A DNA stretch of 64,000 nt from CBDCDJ01 sp965215355 (GCA_965215355.1 CBDCDJ010000007.1:4216001-4280000); one strand, 5' to 3'; shown: positions 8,132-16,907, numbered from the stretch's first letter. Program-made: numbers and translations. Notes: generated by a model not told the origin, from the sequence alone.

Positions 8132-8159
8132 ACCACCGCTGAAAGGCGGTGGTTTTTTT
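8132..8159 (+). terminator. Rho-independent terminator
   Basis: Stem ACCACCGC (8132-8139) / GCGGTGGT (8146-8153) followed by TTTTTT. It separates the small genes from the acetyltransferase-fusion gene. Confidence 0.8.
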
Positions 8160-8272
8160 GTGGCGGGTGCTGCGCGCTCCGGCCGTCTTCACACTCGAGC
8201 CCGCGCCGCCCTGCTAAGGTTTGGGTGACGGCTGAACCTCCGGGGTGACCTCGCTGTCAGGAAGGAGCGACG

Positions 8273-10951
8273 ATGTCGGACGCGCTGCACTACTCGTCTC
8301 CCTTGCCGCAGGGAGCCCTGGCCGAGGGTCAGGTCATCCTCAAAGACGGCACGACCGCCGAGCTGCGGCCGGTGCGCGCCTCGGACCGGGACCTGTTGAG
8401 CGAGTTTCTGGCCCGGGTATCAAGCGAGGCGCGGGCGCGGCGTTTTTTCGGCGCGGTGTCGTTGGAAACGGCCACCGAGCAGCTGCTCAGACAAGGCCCG
8501 CCGGGCGAACGTTTGGCCCTCGTCGTGGTGACGGGCGGGCCGGTTGAACCGCGCATCATCGCGCACGGCGAGTACAGTGTCGCAGGCGCAGGTGCCGACG
8601 CGGACCTGGCCGAGGTCGCCTTTCTCGTCGCCGACGGCGTGCAGGGCAAGGGTTTGGGCACGCTGCTGTTGGAGCGTCTGGCACTGGTCGCTTGGCGGCA
8701 GGGCGTCCGCCGTTTTTACGGCCCGACCGAGGCGTCGAACCGGCAGATGCGCGCGCTGTTTCGGGACAGCGGTTTCGCGGTGCGTGAGGCGCGCGACGGT
8801 TCCTACGTCGACGTGAGCTTTTCGATTTCACCGAGCCGTGCGATGGTCGAGCGCTTCGAGGCGCGCGAGCGGGCGGCGACGGTCGCCTCGCTGCGGCCTT
8901 TTTTCAAGCCGCGCGCCGTGGCGGTGGTGGGCGCGTCGCGCAAACCCGACAGCGTCGGCTACCGGATTTTGCGCGAGTTGGTGCTGAACCGCTTTCAGGG
9001 CCCGGTCTATCCGGTCAACAAACACGCCGAGGTGGTCGGCTCGGTCCCGGCCTACGCCACGCTGCAAGCGGTACCCGGCCCGGTCGACCTGGCCGTCGTC
9101 GTCGTACCCGCCGAGGAGGTCGCGGCGGCGGTCGAAGACTGCGGCAAAAAAGGGGTGCGCTCGCTCGTCGTCGTCAGCGCGGGCTTCGCCGAGGCGGGCG
9201 CGGCGGGTGCGGGGCGGCAGAACGCGCTGCTGGCCCAGGCACGGGGCTACGGGATGCGCGTCGTCGGGCCGAACTGTCTGGGCATCCTCAACACGAATCC
9301 CGAGGTGCGCCTGAACGCCAGCTTCGCGCACACCGTGCCGGCGCACGGCCCGGTCGCGCTCGCCTCGCAGAGCGGCGCGCTGGGGCTGGCGGTGCTGGAC
9401 CTGGCGGCGGGGTTGAGGTTGGGGCTCTCGAGCTTTGTCAGCCTCGGCAACGGCGTGGACGTCTCGGGCAACGACCTCATCCAGTATTGGGAACAAGACC
9501 CCGACACGCGGGTGATTTTGCTGTACTTGGAAAGTTTTGGTAACCCGCGCCGCTTCGCCCGGCTCGCGCGGCGCATCGGCCGCGAAAAACCCGTGTTGGT
9601 GGTCAAGGCCGGGCGCTCGCAGGCGGGGGGCGGTGTGGGACGAACACCTTTGAGCGCCGACGAAACGGCCGTCGCGGCGCTGTTTCACCAGGCGGGCATC
9701 GTCCGCGCCGAAACGCTGGAAGAGATGTTCGACACGGCCAGGCTGTTCGCCGCGCAAGCCCTGCCCGCGGGCGACAACGTCGGGATCCTGACCAACGCGC
9801 GCGGCCCGGCCCTGCTGGCCGCCGACGCGCTCCGGGCCGCCGGGTTGCACCTGCCGTCGAACTCGCCCAACCCGGTCACCTTGCCGGTCATGGCGGACGC
9901 CGCAGCGTACCGCCAGGCGCTGGACGCGCTGCTGAACAACCCCGACCACCACGCGCTGCTCGTCATCTTCGTCCCGGTCGGGCTCGCCGAGACCGACGGC
10001 GTAGCGGCGGCCGTCCGGGCGGCGGTGGCGGCGGCTCGAGCCGCGGGCGAGGCCAAACCCGTTTTGGCCTGTTTTATGGCGAGTGGGGAAAGCGTGTCTC
10101 TGTCGCCCGCGGGCGAGCAGGTCCCGACCTACCGCTTTCCCGAGGCCGCCGCCCGCGCGCTCGCCCGGGTGCGCCGGTACGCCGCCTGGCGCGCCGCCCC
10201 GCAGGGCGTCACGCCGGACTTTGAAGGTCTGGACGTGGACGCGGCGCGCGCGCTGTGCCGCCGCGCGCCGGGCGGTTGGCTGTCGCCTGACGAGGTGGCG
10301 GAAATTTTGAGCGCGTTCGGACTTCCGCTGGTCGCGGGAGAAACCGCCCCAACGCCCGACGCGGCGGTCGCCGCCGCCGAGCGCCTCGGCTACCCGGTGG
10401 CGGTCAAACTCGCCTCGCGAACCCTCCAAAACAAGTCCGACCATGACGGGGTCAAGCTCGGGCTCGACGACGCCGCGGCGGTGCGCGCGGCGTGTGGGGC
10501 GATTTCGGCCGGGCTCGAGCGAGCGGGCAAGCTGGGCGAAATGGACGGTTTTTTAGTCCAGCGCATGGTGCCGGGCGGCGTCGAGGTGATGGTCGGCGTG
10601 ACGCTCGACAAACTCTTCGGCCCGCTCCTGGCGTTCGGCTTGGGCGGTGTCCACGTCGAGATTTTGGGCGACGTCGTGTTCCGCATCACGCCGCTGACCG
10701 ACCGCGACGCGGCCGAGATGGTCGGCGGCGTCCGCGGTTACCGCCTGTTGCAGGGCTACCGCGGCTCGCCCGAGGCCGACGTCGCCGCCCTGGAAGACTT
10801 ACTTTTGCGCGTGTCGCGGCTCGTCGAGGAGTTGCCCGAAATCTTAGAACTCGAGTTCAACCCGGTCAAGGCGCTCGCGCCGGGTCAGGGTTGCCTCATC
10901 TTGGACGCGCGCGTTCGCGTTGCCGACCACGCTCAGGGTGTTTTGCCGTAA
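8273..10951 (+). CDS. GNAT + NDP-forming acyl-CoA synthetase-like fusion (Pat-type protein acetyltransferase, probable)
   Basis: 892 aa. Residues about 20-185 are a GNAT domain with the acetyl-CoA loop VQGKGLGTLLLERL. They are followed by a CoA-binding Rossmann domain (VAVVGASRKPDSVGYRIL...GPVYPVNKH), a succinyl-CoA-ligase-like flavodoxin domain (ASQSGALGLAVLD...FVSLGNGVDVSGND), and an ATP-grasp domain (YPVAVKLASRTLQNKSDHDGV...). In active ADP-forming acetyl-CoA synthetases the phospho-histidine lies in SHTGxLAG. Here the aligned stretch is GRTPLSAD with Arg457 in place of His, so the synthetase part is probably inactive and regulatory, as in protein lysine acetyltransferases of the Pat/PatZ class. 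The GNAT is N-terminal rather than C-terminal as in Salmonella Pat. SD AGGAAGGAG precedes ATG 8273. Confidence 0.85.
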   Translation: MSDALHYSSPLPQGALAEGQVILKDGTTAELRPVRASDRDLLSEFLARVSSEARARRFFGAVSLETATEQLLRQGPPGERLALVVVTGGPVEPRIIAHGEYSVAGAGADADLAEVAFLVADGVQGKGLGTLLLERLALVAWRQGVRRFYGPTEASNRQMRALFRDSGFAVREARDGSYVDVSFSISPSRAMVERFEARERAATVASLRPFFKPRAVAVVGASRKPDSVGYRILRELVLNRFQGPVYPVNKHAEVVGSVPAYATLQAVPGPVDLAVVVVPAEEVAAAVEDCGKKGVRSLVVVSAGFAEAGAAGAGRQNALLAQARGYGMRVVGPNCLGILNTNPEVRLNASFAHTVPAHGPVALASQSGALGLAVLDLAAGLRLGLSSFVSLGNGVDVSGNDLIQYWEQDPDTRVILLYLESFGNPRRFARLARRIGREKPVLVVKAGRSQAGGGVGRTPLSADETAVAALFHQAGIVRAETLEEMFDTARLFAAQALPAGDNVGILTNARGPALLAADALRAAGLHLPSNSPNPVTLPVMADAAAYRQALDALLNNPDHHALLVIFVPVGLAETDGVAAAVRAAVAAARAAGEAKPVLACFMASGESVSLSPAGEQVPTYRFPEAAARALARVRRYAAWRAAPQGVTPDFEGLDVDAARALCRRAPGGWLSPDEVAEILSAFGLPLVAGETAPTPDAAVAAAERLGYPVAVKLASRTLQNKSDHDGVKLGLDDAAAVRAACGAISAGLERAGKLGEMDGFLVQRMVPGGVEVMVGVTLDKLFGPLLAFGLGGVHVEILGDVVFRITPLTDRDAAEMVGGVRGYRLLQGYRGSPEADVAALEDLLLRVSRLVEELPEILELEFNPVKALAPGQGCLILDARVRVADHAQGVLP

Positions 10952-11520
10952 GCGAGCCAGTTCTCGGCGTCGAGCAGCTTCTCAAAACCCAGCCGCTCGT
11001 AAAAGCCGATGGCCTTGGCGTTGCGCTTGCCCACGCCGAGGTGAACGCCGGGCACGCCTTTAGCCCGCAGCGCCTCCAAAAACCTCTCCATCAGCTTGCC
11101 GCCCCACCCCCGGCCCTGCGCCTCGGGCAGCAGGTCGATGTGGAGGTGGGCGGGGTAGCCGTCCAGCTTCTCAGGCGGCCGGTAGCCCTGGTGGACGAGG
11201 CGAACCAGCGCGGCGTCGCGCTCGTTCTTAGGGGGTGAGGCGTAGCGCTCACGCAGCACCGGGAACCACTCGGCTTCGGTTCGGTGCCGAAAATTTTGCG
11301 AGTCGGCCGTACCCAAGACGTAGCCGACGGGTGCGCCGGCAAGCGTCAGGGCGAAGCAGAGGCCGGGCTCGAGCACCGCGTAAGGCGCGGCGTAAAAGTG
11401 GCCGAGCAGGTCGGGGTCGTCGTAAAGACCCGTCGCGTCCGCACCGCTGTCGCCGGTCTTCAAGCAGATGCGGTAAAGCTGGGATAGGTCGCTGGCGTGG
11501 TAGGGACGGATGGCGAACAT
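10933..11520 (-). CDS. GNAT-family N-acetyltransferase
   Basis: 195 aa, complete GNAT fold: IRPYHASDLSQLYRICL at the start, FALTLAGAPVGYVLGT in the core, the acetyl-CoA loop 'LLPEAQGRGWGGKLMERFLEAL', and the C-terminal 'NAKAIGFYERLGFE'. Substrate unknown. The gene is convergent with the Pat-like fusion and their 3' ends overlap by 19 bp on opposite strands. No clear -10 box is seen; AGAGGACCCC before ATG 11520 is a possible SD. Confidence 0.8.
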   Translation of the reverse strand: MFAIRPYHASDLSQLYRICLKTGDSGADATGLYDDPDLLGHFYAAPYAVLEPGLCFALTLAGAPVGYVLGTADSQNFRHRTEAEWFPVLRERYASPPKNERDAALVRLVHQGYRPPEKLDGYPAHLHIDLLPEAQGRGWGGKLMERFLEALRAKGVPGVHLGVGKRNAKAIGFYERLGFEKLLDAENWLAYGKTP

Positions 11521-11570
11521 GGGGTCCTCTCGAGGGCTTCTTGCCAGGGTCTATCTCAGGTCGGAATAAA

Positions 11571-11674
11571 AGTACCGAGTACCCAGTACCGAGTTGAAAG
11601 TGGAAAAACCGCGGAACGAGAGAAAGTGACCCCGAACTTTCACTCGTTCCTTTTCACTCGGTCCTCGGTACTCC
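11571..11674. repeat. Intergenic CTCGGTACT-type repeat cluster
   Basis: Holds an inverted copy (AGTACCGAGTACCCAGTACC at 11571-11590) and a direct copy (ACTCGGTCCTCGGTACT at 11656-11672) of a repeat also found at 13651-13690, 48802-48840 and 50813-50846. The opposed copies could form a long hairpin between the GNAT gene and the decarboxylase gene. Confidence 0.5.
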
Positions 11675-11685
11675 CTTGTGCCCGT

Positions 11686-11691
11686 TACAAT
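11686..11691 (+). promoter_or_regulatory. -10 box (TACAAT) of the decarboxylase gene
   Basis: TACAAT ends 5 nt before ATG 11697; leaderless layout. It fixes the start against the in-frame TTG at 11676. Confidence 0.55.
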
Positions 11692-11696
11692 ACAGC

Positions 11697-13112
11697 ATGA
11701 CACCCGAAGAGTTTCGCCGCCTCGGCCACGAGCTTGTCGACTGGCTCGCCGACTACCGCACGAACGTCGCCGAGTTTCCGGTGATGGCGCAGGTTGCGCC
11801 CGGCGACATCCGCGCTTCTTTGCCCGCACACCCGCCCGAAGAGGGCGAAGATTTGAGCTGTTTGGTCAACGACTTAGAAACCCTCGTCCTGCCGGGCCTG
11901 AGCCACTGGCAGAGCCCGCGCTTTTTCGGCTATTTTCCGGCCAACGCTGAACTGTCCTCGGTGCTGGGCGACCTGCTGAGTTCGGGCCTGGGGCAACTCG
12001 GGCTCAGTTGGCAGTCGAGCCCGGCGCTGACCGAATTTGAAGAGGTGATGGTCGACTGGCTGCGGCAACTGCTGGGACTGCCCGACACCTTTCAGGGCGT
12101 GATTCAAGACACCGCCTCGACCTCGAGCCTCGTCGCCCTGCTCTGCGCGCGGGAGAAAACTTCGAACTACAGCCTCACGCACGGCGGCCTGCAAGCCGAG
12201 CCCGCGCCGCTGACGGTTTACGTGTCCGAGCAGAGCCACAGTTCCATCGAAAAAGCGGCGCTGCTGGCCGGGTTCGGGCGTGACAACGTGCGCGCGATTG
12301 CCACGGACGAGGCTTATGCGCTCGAGGTGGGGGCGCTCGAGGCGGCCGTCGAACAAGACTTGGCCGCGGGCCGCAAACCCTGCGCGCTCGTCGCCACGAC
12401 CGGCACCACCGCGACCACCGCAATGGACCCGGTAGGGGAGATGGCGCGCGTCGCCGAGAAGTACGACATGTGGCTTCACGTTGACGGCGCGATGGCGGGC
12501 TCGGCGATGCTGCTACCTGAATGCCGCCCCCTGTGGGCGGGCGTCGAACACGCGGACTCGGTCGTCCTCAACCCGCACAAGTGGCTCGGCGCGGTCTTCG
12601 ACGCGTCGCTCTTTTACGTGCGCGACCCCGAACAGCTCCGCGGCGTGATGTCGACCAACCCGAGCTACCTGCAGACCGCCGCCGACGGCGCGGTCAAAAA
12701 CTACCGCGACTGGGGCATCCCGCTGGGGCGGCGTTTTCGGGCGCTCAAGCTGTGGCTGCTGCTGCGCTCGGAAGGGGCCGAGGGTCTGCGCGCGCGCCTG
12801 CGCCGCGACCTCCAAAACGCGCAGTGGCTCGCCGAGCAAATCGACGCCGCACCCCATTGGGAACGCGTCGCGCCCGTGCCGTTGCAGACGGTGTGCGTGC
12901 GCTACCAACCGCCGGGCTCGAGCGACGACGAAGTGGACAATCACACCCGAGCTTGGGTGGCGCGCGTCAACGCTTCCGGCGCGGCCTACCTCACCCCGGC
13001 GAAGGTTGCGGGGCGCTGGCTGGTGCGGGTCTCCGTCGGCTCACTGCTGACCGAACGCGCCGACGTGGCAGAGTTGTGGCGGGTGATGCGGCTCGAGGCG
13101 GAAAAGATTTAA
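11697..13112 (+). CDS. PLP-dependent group II (aromatic L-amino acid) decarboxylase
   Basis: 471 aa. The N-terminus MTPEEFRRLGHELVDWLADY is typical of tryptophan/tyrosine/DOPA decarboxylases. 'GVIQDTASTSSLVALLCARE' is the substrate and PLP-phosphate region, 'LHVDGAMAGSAMLLPECR' carries the Asp that pairs with the pyridine nitrogen, and 'VVLNPHKWLG' carries the Schiff-base lysine. It would convert an aromatic amino acid to its amine plus CO2. HVDGAM replaces the usual HVDAAY, a mild deviation in the PLP pocket. The gene stands alone, with the YtkA-like gene convergent downstream. Confidence 0.88.
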   Translation: MTPEEFRRLGHELVDWLADYRTNVAEFPVMAQVAPGDIRASLPAHPPEEGEDLSCLVNDLETLVLPGLSHWQSPRFFGYFPANAELSSVLGDLLSSGLGQLGLSWQSSPALTEFEEVMVDWLRQLLGLPDTFQGVIQDTASTSSLVALLCAREKTSNYSLTHGGLQAEPAPLTVYVSEQSHSSIEKAALLAGFGRDNVRAIATDEAYALEVGALEAAVEQDLAAGRKPCALVATTGTTATTAMDPVGEMARVAEKYDMWLHVDGAMAGSAMLLPECRPLWAGVEHADSVVLNPHKWLGAVFDASLFYVRDPEQLRGVMSTNPSYLQTAADGAVKNYRDWGIPLGRRFRALKLWLLLRSEGAEGLRARLRRDLQNAQWLAEQIDAAPHWERVAPVPLQTVCVRYQPPGSSDDEVDNHTRAWVARVNASGAAYLTPAKVAGRWLVRVSVGSLLTERADVAELWRVMRLEAEKI

Positions 13113-13690
13113 CCAGGTTCTTCTCGAGACGGGCTCCGCAACACCAGCACCGTCACGACGACGCCCGCGACGAGCGGCAGCGCGATGACCCAGATGAGCC
13201 AACTCCGCAGGCTGGTCGTCGAAGCGGTCGCCGTCGGCGGAAAGACGACGCTGTTTTCGCCGGTAAGAAAAAGCGGGCCTCGGCCCAGGTTAATTGTGGT
13301 GCTCACCCGCGCTTCTTCCTGCCGAAAGGTCTGGTCGCGCAGCGTCAGGGTGTAGTCGCCCGGCTCGGGCAAAGTAACCTGGGTTTCATAAGTGCCTTCG
13401 GGGCTCGTTTCGGTGAATTCTGCACTCACCATGTCTACACCGGGCCGCTCGAATTCCGCCAAGACGACGGCGTCTTCGACGGGAAACCCGGTCGGGTCGG
13501 TCATCGCCAAGTTCAAGGTGAAAGGTCGGCCCACCACGGGCGAACTCGGCTCGGTTGTCAGCGTGCCCAGCACGATCGTCGCGTGGGCGAAGACCGCCGA
13601 ACTCAGGCTCAAACTTAAGAGGACGAGCGCAAAGCTCAGCCATTTGAACTTACTCGCTACTCGGTACTCGGTCCTCGGTACTTTTCTCAT
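13109..13690 (-). CDS. YtkA-like secreted, membrane-anchored domain protein
   Basis: 193 aa. An N-terminal signal sequence (SFALVLLSLSLSSAVFAHA) leads to an Ig-like YtkA/FixH-type beta domain (TTEPSSPVVGRPFTLNLAMTD ... GTYETQVTLPEPGDYTLTL) and a C-terminal TM anchor (WLIWVIALPLVAGVVVTVLV). The start at 13690 overlaps the TGA of the upstream VanY gene (ATGA), so it is translationally coupled. Residues 1-14 are encoded by an interspersed repeat that elsewhere is non-coding. Related domains occur with CopC/CopD and ferredoxin-type membrane proteins, so a role in envelope metal or redox handling is inferred. Confidence 0.65.
   Translation of the reverse strand: MRKVPRTEYRVASKFKWLSFALVLLSLSLSSAVFAHATIVLGTLTTEPSSPVVGRPFTLNLAMTDPTGFPVEDAVVLAEFERPGVDMVSAEFTETSPEGTYETQVTLPEPGDYTLTLRDQTFRQEEARVSTTINLGRGPLFLTGENSVVFPPTATASTTSLRSWLIWVIALPLVAGVVVTVLVLRSPSREEPG
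13651..13690. repeat. CTCGGTACT-type repeat, here read as coding sequence
   Basis: Core of 24 bp (13666-13689) identical to 48817-48840. It abuts the VanY stop codon just as the other copy abuts the tyrA stop codon. Here it encodes the first residues of the YtkA-like protein. Confidence 0.6.
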
Positions 13691-14358
13691 TGCCTCTCCC
13701 ACAACCATTCCCGCAGGGTAAGCCCGCTCTCTTTGACTTCTCTCGCTACGTCCCGCCCGACGTAGCGGTAGTGCCACGGCTCGTAGATGTAACAGGTCAG
13801 GTCGCGCTTGCCCCTGGGGTAACTCATCACAAAACCGTAGCGCCAGGCGTTCGCCTGCAGCCACGCGCCCGCTGGGGTCGTCGCCCAGTCGTCAAGGTCC
13901 CAGGGGGCGGGGCCACCCGCGCTGCGAAAGTCCAGCGCGGTGCCGAGCTGGTGTTCGCTGTGGCCGGCTCGAGCGCTGCTCGTCAGCGCGGCGTCCTGCC
14001 CCTCTCGGGCGACCCAGTATTCGAACGTGCGCGTCTGGTAGTCATAACTGCGGTAGGCGGATTGAAGCTCAACGGGCACGCCCGCTGTCTTGGCGGCCTC
14101 GACCAAAGCTTTGAGGTCGTCCACCAAGAGGCTGCGCACCTTGAAGGTGTCGCTGAGCCCGGCCTGAGCCGCCGAGACCAGGTCGGGCGGAATGTAGGCG
14201 TCGGGGACTTTGTAAAGGGTATCGAGCAAAGTCGTTTGCCAGTCCGCGTAGTCTGTGTGAGTGGTGGCAAGGTCGTCGTAGCGGCAGGCGGGGAGAGAGG
14301 TTTGCGCGGTGGCGAACAAAGGGATGAACAACAAGAGGAGCAGGCTCGAGCGCAGCAC
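13687..14358 (-). CDS. D-alanyl-D-alanine carboxypeptidase of the VanY/LdcB family
   Basis: 223 aa. A signal peptide (SSLLLLLFIPLFATAQ) leads into a zinc LAS peptidase domain. The metal and catalytic motifs are 'SAYRSYDYQTRTFEYW', 'SARAGHSEHQLGTALDF' (H-x6-D type zinc site) and 'EPWHYRYVGR' (third zinc His). It would trim peptidoglycan stem peptides in the periplasm. The start is GTG 14358: TACACT at 14366-14371 lies 7 nt upstream and the signal peptide begins there. The longer frame to 14514 overlaps the polyferredoxin gene. Its stop is fused to the start of the YtkA-like gene (ATGA). Confidence 0.85.
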   Translation of the reverse strand: MLRSSLLLLLFIPLFATAQTSLPACRYDDLATTHTDYADWQTTLLDTLYKVPDAYIPPDLVSAAQAGLSDTFKVRSLLVDDLKALVEAAKTAGVPVELQSAYRSYDYQTRTFEYWVAREGQDAALTSSARAGHSEHQLGTALDFRSAGGPAPWDLDDWATTPAGAWLQANAWRYGFVMSYPRGKRDLTCYIYEPWHYRYVGRDVAREVKESGLTLREWLWERQ

Positions 14359-14365
14359 GCGTAAG

Positions 14366-14371
14366 AGTGTA
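14366..14371 (-). promoter_or_regulatory. -10 box (TACACT) of the VanY-family gene
   Basis: TACACT on the minus strand, 7 nt before GTG 14358; leaderless layout and the main support for the GTG start. Confidence 0.5.
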
Positions 14372-14411
14372 ACGAGGCGTCGGGACGCCGTCAAATCGCG
14401 CCGCAGGAGCC

Positions 14412-15986
14412 TCAAAACGTCGGCCCGAAAATCGTCCCGCGCATCTCCATCGGCTGGCCCAGCACCCACAGTGAAAACACCGCGAAGGCCACGACGAACA
14501 GCGCCACCGGCCACATCGCCAGCACCCCGCGCCGCCCAAAGTCGCGCAGCGCGATTCTCAAGGTGACGAAAAGCGCGAACGCCGCGTACAGCAGGGTGAT
14601 GCCGGCCGTCACCGGGAACAGCCAGCTCGAGGGTACAATCTGCGCCAAACGCCAGTTCGGGTCGACGTCGAAGCCTCGGTAGGCGAAAAAGTGTTCAAAC
14701 ACCGGCACGATGCTGAGCGAGCCTGTTAAAAAGTGGAACAGGTAGTGCGAGCCCCAAAACCCGAAACCGAGTGCGACGACCACGTAACCCCAGCGCTGCA
14801 GCGCGCGCCAGGGCTCGAGCCGCGCCCCGCCAAGTACGTCGGCGAGCGAGGTGAGCGCCAGCGTCACGCCGAGTCCGAACAGCGACGCTAGGGCGAACAA
14901 CACGCCCAAAACGACGCCCTCGTTCTCGGTGCGAAGCATCGTCGCCAACCCTTGGGCAATCCTGAAGTACGGCCCGATCATCCCCACCGCGTTGAGCAGC
15001 CCCCAAAAGGTGAGGAGCACGCCGAACAAGACGAGCGCCAAGCGGCCCCGACGTTCCCACGGTGCCCGCGTCCACTCCCAACCGGGCCGCCGCACGGTGA
15101 GCGCCACGTTATCAAAGGGACAAGCGCGCACGCAGTTGAAGCAGTTGGTGCAGTCCACGTTCGACTGCACCGTCGGCACGAACAGTTCGGTCTCGCAGCC
15201 GGGGAAAAAGCCCGCGCCGTTGGCGTGGGTTATTTCGTGCAAGGGGATAAAGGCGGCCTGTTTGGAGCCGTTCGTCTGCAGGGGGAGGTGCTCGGGTTTC
15301 ACTTCACCGGAGTAGCGGCCTTGCAAACACGGTTTGTGTTCGCACTCGCGGCAGACATCGTGGTCGACGGCGGTGATTTGCGTGGGCGAGGCCGAGGAGA
15401 AAACGAAGTTGAAGTTCCCCAGCGGGCACACGTAGCGGCAAAACGTCCCCGCCTTAAAGAGGGTATCGACCACCAACGCCGCCCCGAAGTAGCCGACCGC
15501 CAGCCAGGCGGTGAGCCAGGGGCTCGCCCACAAGTCGAAGTATTCGTAGCTGAACAGGTAAAAAAACGTCAACCCTAAAACGAAGTACTTGTTTTTGAAG
15601 GCTTGCGGCCAAGCGAGTTTGTGCGGGAGCAGGTTCTCGAGCCGCCTCGTCAGCCCCCGCGTCAACATCAGCGGACACGCAGCGCAAAAGGCGTTGCCTA
15701 GAAGCGCCAGCGCCAGCACCACCAGGCCGCGGTAGTGGAGCCACACGGTGGTCGTCGCCACGTTCCGCGGCGCGAGTTGTCGCCCGGTGAGTCCGTCGAC
15801 GATGACGAACAGTGCCAGCACCAGCAGCGGGATTTGGAACACGGCTCGAGCGTACTTCCAGCGCACGAACCTGCGCAGGCCCGGTAGTTTGAACAGGTCG
15901 AAGCCCGTCGGTTGCGGGACGATTTGTTTGTAAACGGGCAGCGTGACAGCGCCCGACGTTTTAGTTCTTTTGGCGAAGTCGGCCAT
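14412..15986 (-). CDS. Membrane polyferredoxin (NapH/NosR/CcoG-like 4Fe-4S protein)
   Basis: 524 aa with several TM helices and many cysteines: C101/C104 (CAAC), C183/C187 (CRYVCPLGNFNF), C212/C215/C220 (CRECEHKPC), C264 (GCE) and C279/C282/C285/C289 (CTNCFNCVRACP). The last set is a classical 4Fe-4S ferredoxin motif; CRYVCP is characteristic of the NapH/NosR/CcoG membrane ferredoxins, which pass electrons across or along the membrane. The C-terminal half adds more TM helices. It lies next to CopC/CopD/YtkA-like genes, which suggests electron supply to a metal-dependent envelope process, such as cupric reduction (inference). Confidence 0.8.
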   Translation of the reverse strand: MADFAKRTKTSGAVTLPVYKQIVPQPTGFDLFKLPGLRRFVRWKYARAVFQIPLLVLALFVIVDGLTGRQLAPRNVATTTVWLHYRGLVVLALALLGNAFCAACPLMLTRGLTRRLENLLPHKLAWPQAFKNKYFVLGLTFFYLFSYEYFDLWASPWLTAWLAVGYFGAALVVDTLFKAGTFCRYVCPLGNFNFVFSSASPTQITAVDHDVCRECEHKPCLQGRYSGEVKPEHLPLQTNGSKQAAFIPLHEITHANGAGFFPGCETELFVPTVQSNVDCTNCFNCVRACPFDNVALTVRRPGWEWTRAPWERRGRLALVLFGVLLTFWGLLNAVGMIGPYFRIAQGLATMLRTENEGVVLGVLFALASLFGLGVTLALTSLADVLGGARLEPWRALQRWGYVVVALGFGFWGSHYLFHFLTGSLSIVPVFEHFFAYRGFDVDPNWRLAQIVPSSWLFPVTAGITLLYAAFALFVTLRIALRDFGRRGVLAMWPVALFVVAFAVFSLWVLGQPMEMRGTIFGPTF

Positions 15987-16055
15987 CTCACCTCAGTTTA
16001 GCTCTTGAACTGTTTTCCGAAAGTTGCAAACGTCCCGGCGTAAAAAATAGGCATG

Positions 16056-16904
16056 TCAGTGGGGCATGGGGCTCGTGGTGAGCAGTCCGGTCAGGCCGAG
16101 AACCATGACGAGAAGGAGGGCCTCGAGCCGAAACATCCGTACAAAGCCGTCACTCGGTGAGCTTTTTCTGAGAGCGGGCAAAAAGTACCAGCGGTTCGCC
16201 GCGGCGATGCTCAGGATAAGAAGCACCAACGCGACTTTCACCACCAGCACCCGGCCGTAAACCGTTTCGACCAGCACGCTGGGCTGGCCGACGTGAAGAA
16301 GGCCTGAGTAAAACCCGGTGGCGAAAAGCAGGGCGACGCTCGCCAAACCGAGGCTCGAGACGCGCTCGAGTGCCGAAGTCAAACCGGGCTGCGCCGCGTT
16401 GCGCCAACGCGGCACGAAGGCCGTGTAGAGCACGGCCCCCGCCCACGAGCAGGCCCCGACGAAGTGGCCGAGGTCGGCCAGGAGCGGCACCCTTCCGCCC
16501 ATCGCCGCGTTGTGGCTGATAAAACTGAAGGTCAGGAGCAGGCCCGAACTTGCCGACAGGAAAGCGGCGTTGCCGAGACGGCGCGGCACGTCGGCCCACA
16601 TCAAGCCCAAAAGGAGAGCGACGAGGACGAGCCGGGCGACGGTCGCCCGCCCGTGATTCGTCGTTTGGACGTACGCCCAAAAAAAGCCGCCGTCGAAAAC
16701 GCCCAGGACGTTCACCAGCGTAACGACGAGGTTGAGCCCGCTGCCGACGACGACGAGCCCCGCCCCTAGCAAAGAGCCGCCGAGCAAAAACCGCCGCGTC
16801 TTGCCAAGTTTTGTAAGCTCCGGCCCGACGAAACGCATAAACAGGCCCGCACCCACGAGCAGGACGACGCCCAGATAGAGCAATCCTTTGACGGCGGCGT
16901 CCAC
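16056..16904 (-). CDS. copD: CopD-like copper import/resistance membrane protein
   Basis: 282 aa with about eight predicted TM helices. Shows the CopD hallmarks 'HNAAMGGRVPLLADLGHFVGACSWAGAVLYTAF' and 'TVYGRVLVVKVALVLLILSIAAANRWYFLPAL'. CopD works with periplasmic CopC in copper uptake or resistance. It starts at GTG 16904, 3 bp after the stop of the upstream lipoprotein gene, so it is the third gene of a copC-lipoprotein-copD operon. Confidence 0.85.
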   Translation of the reverse strand: MDAAVKGLLYLGVVLLVGAGLFMRFVGPELTKLGKTRRFLLGGSLLGAGLVVVGSGLNLVVTLVNVLGVFDGGFFWAYVQTTNHGRATVARLVLVALLLGLMWADVPRRLGNAAFLSASSGLLLTFSFISHNAAMGGRVPLLADLGHFVGACSWAGAVLYTAFVPRWRNAAQPGLTSALERVSSLGLASVALLFATGFYSGLLHVGQPSVLVETVYGRVLVVKVALVLLILSIAAANRWYFLPALRKSSPSDGFVRMFRLEALLLVMVLGLTGLLTTSPMPH

Positions 16905-16907
16905 GGT

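Noticed and set aside
8828..10444. 538-aa open frame antisense to the acetyltransferase fusion
   Set aside because: Arg/His/Gly-rich translation with no domain, created by high GC3 on the real gene strand; the plus-strand frame has clear domains.
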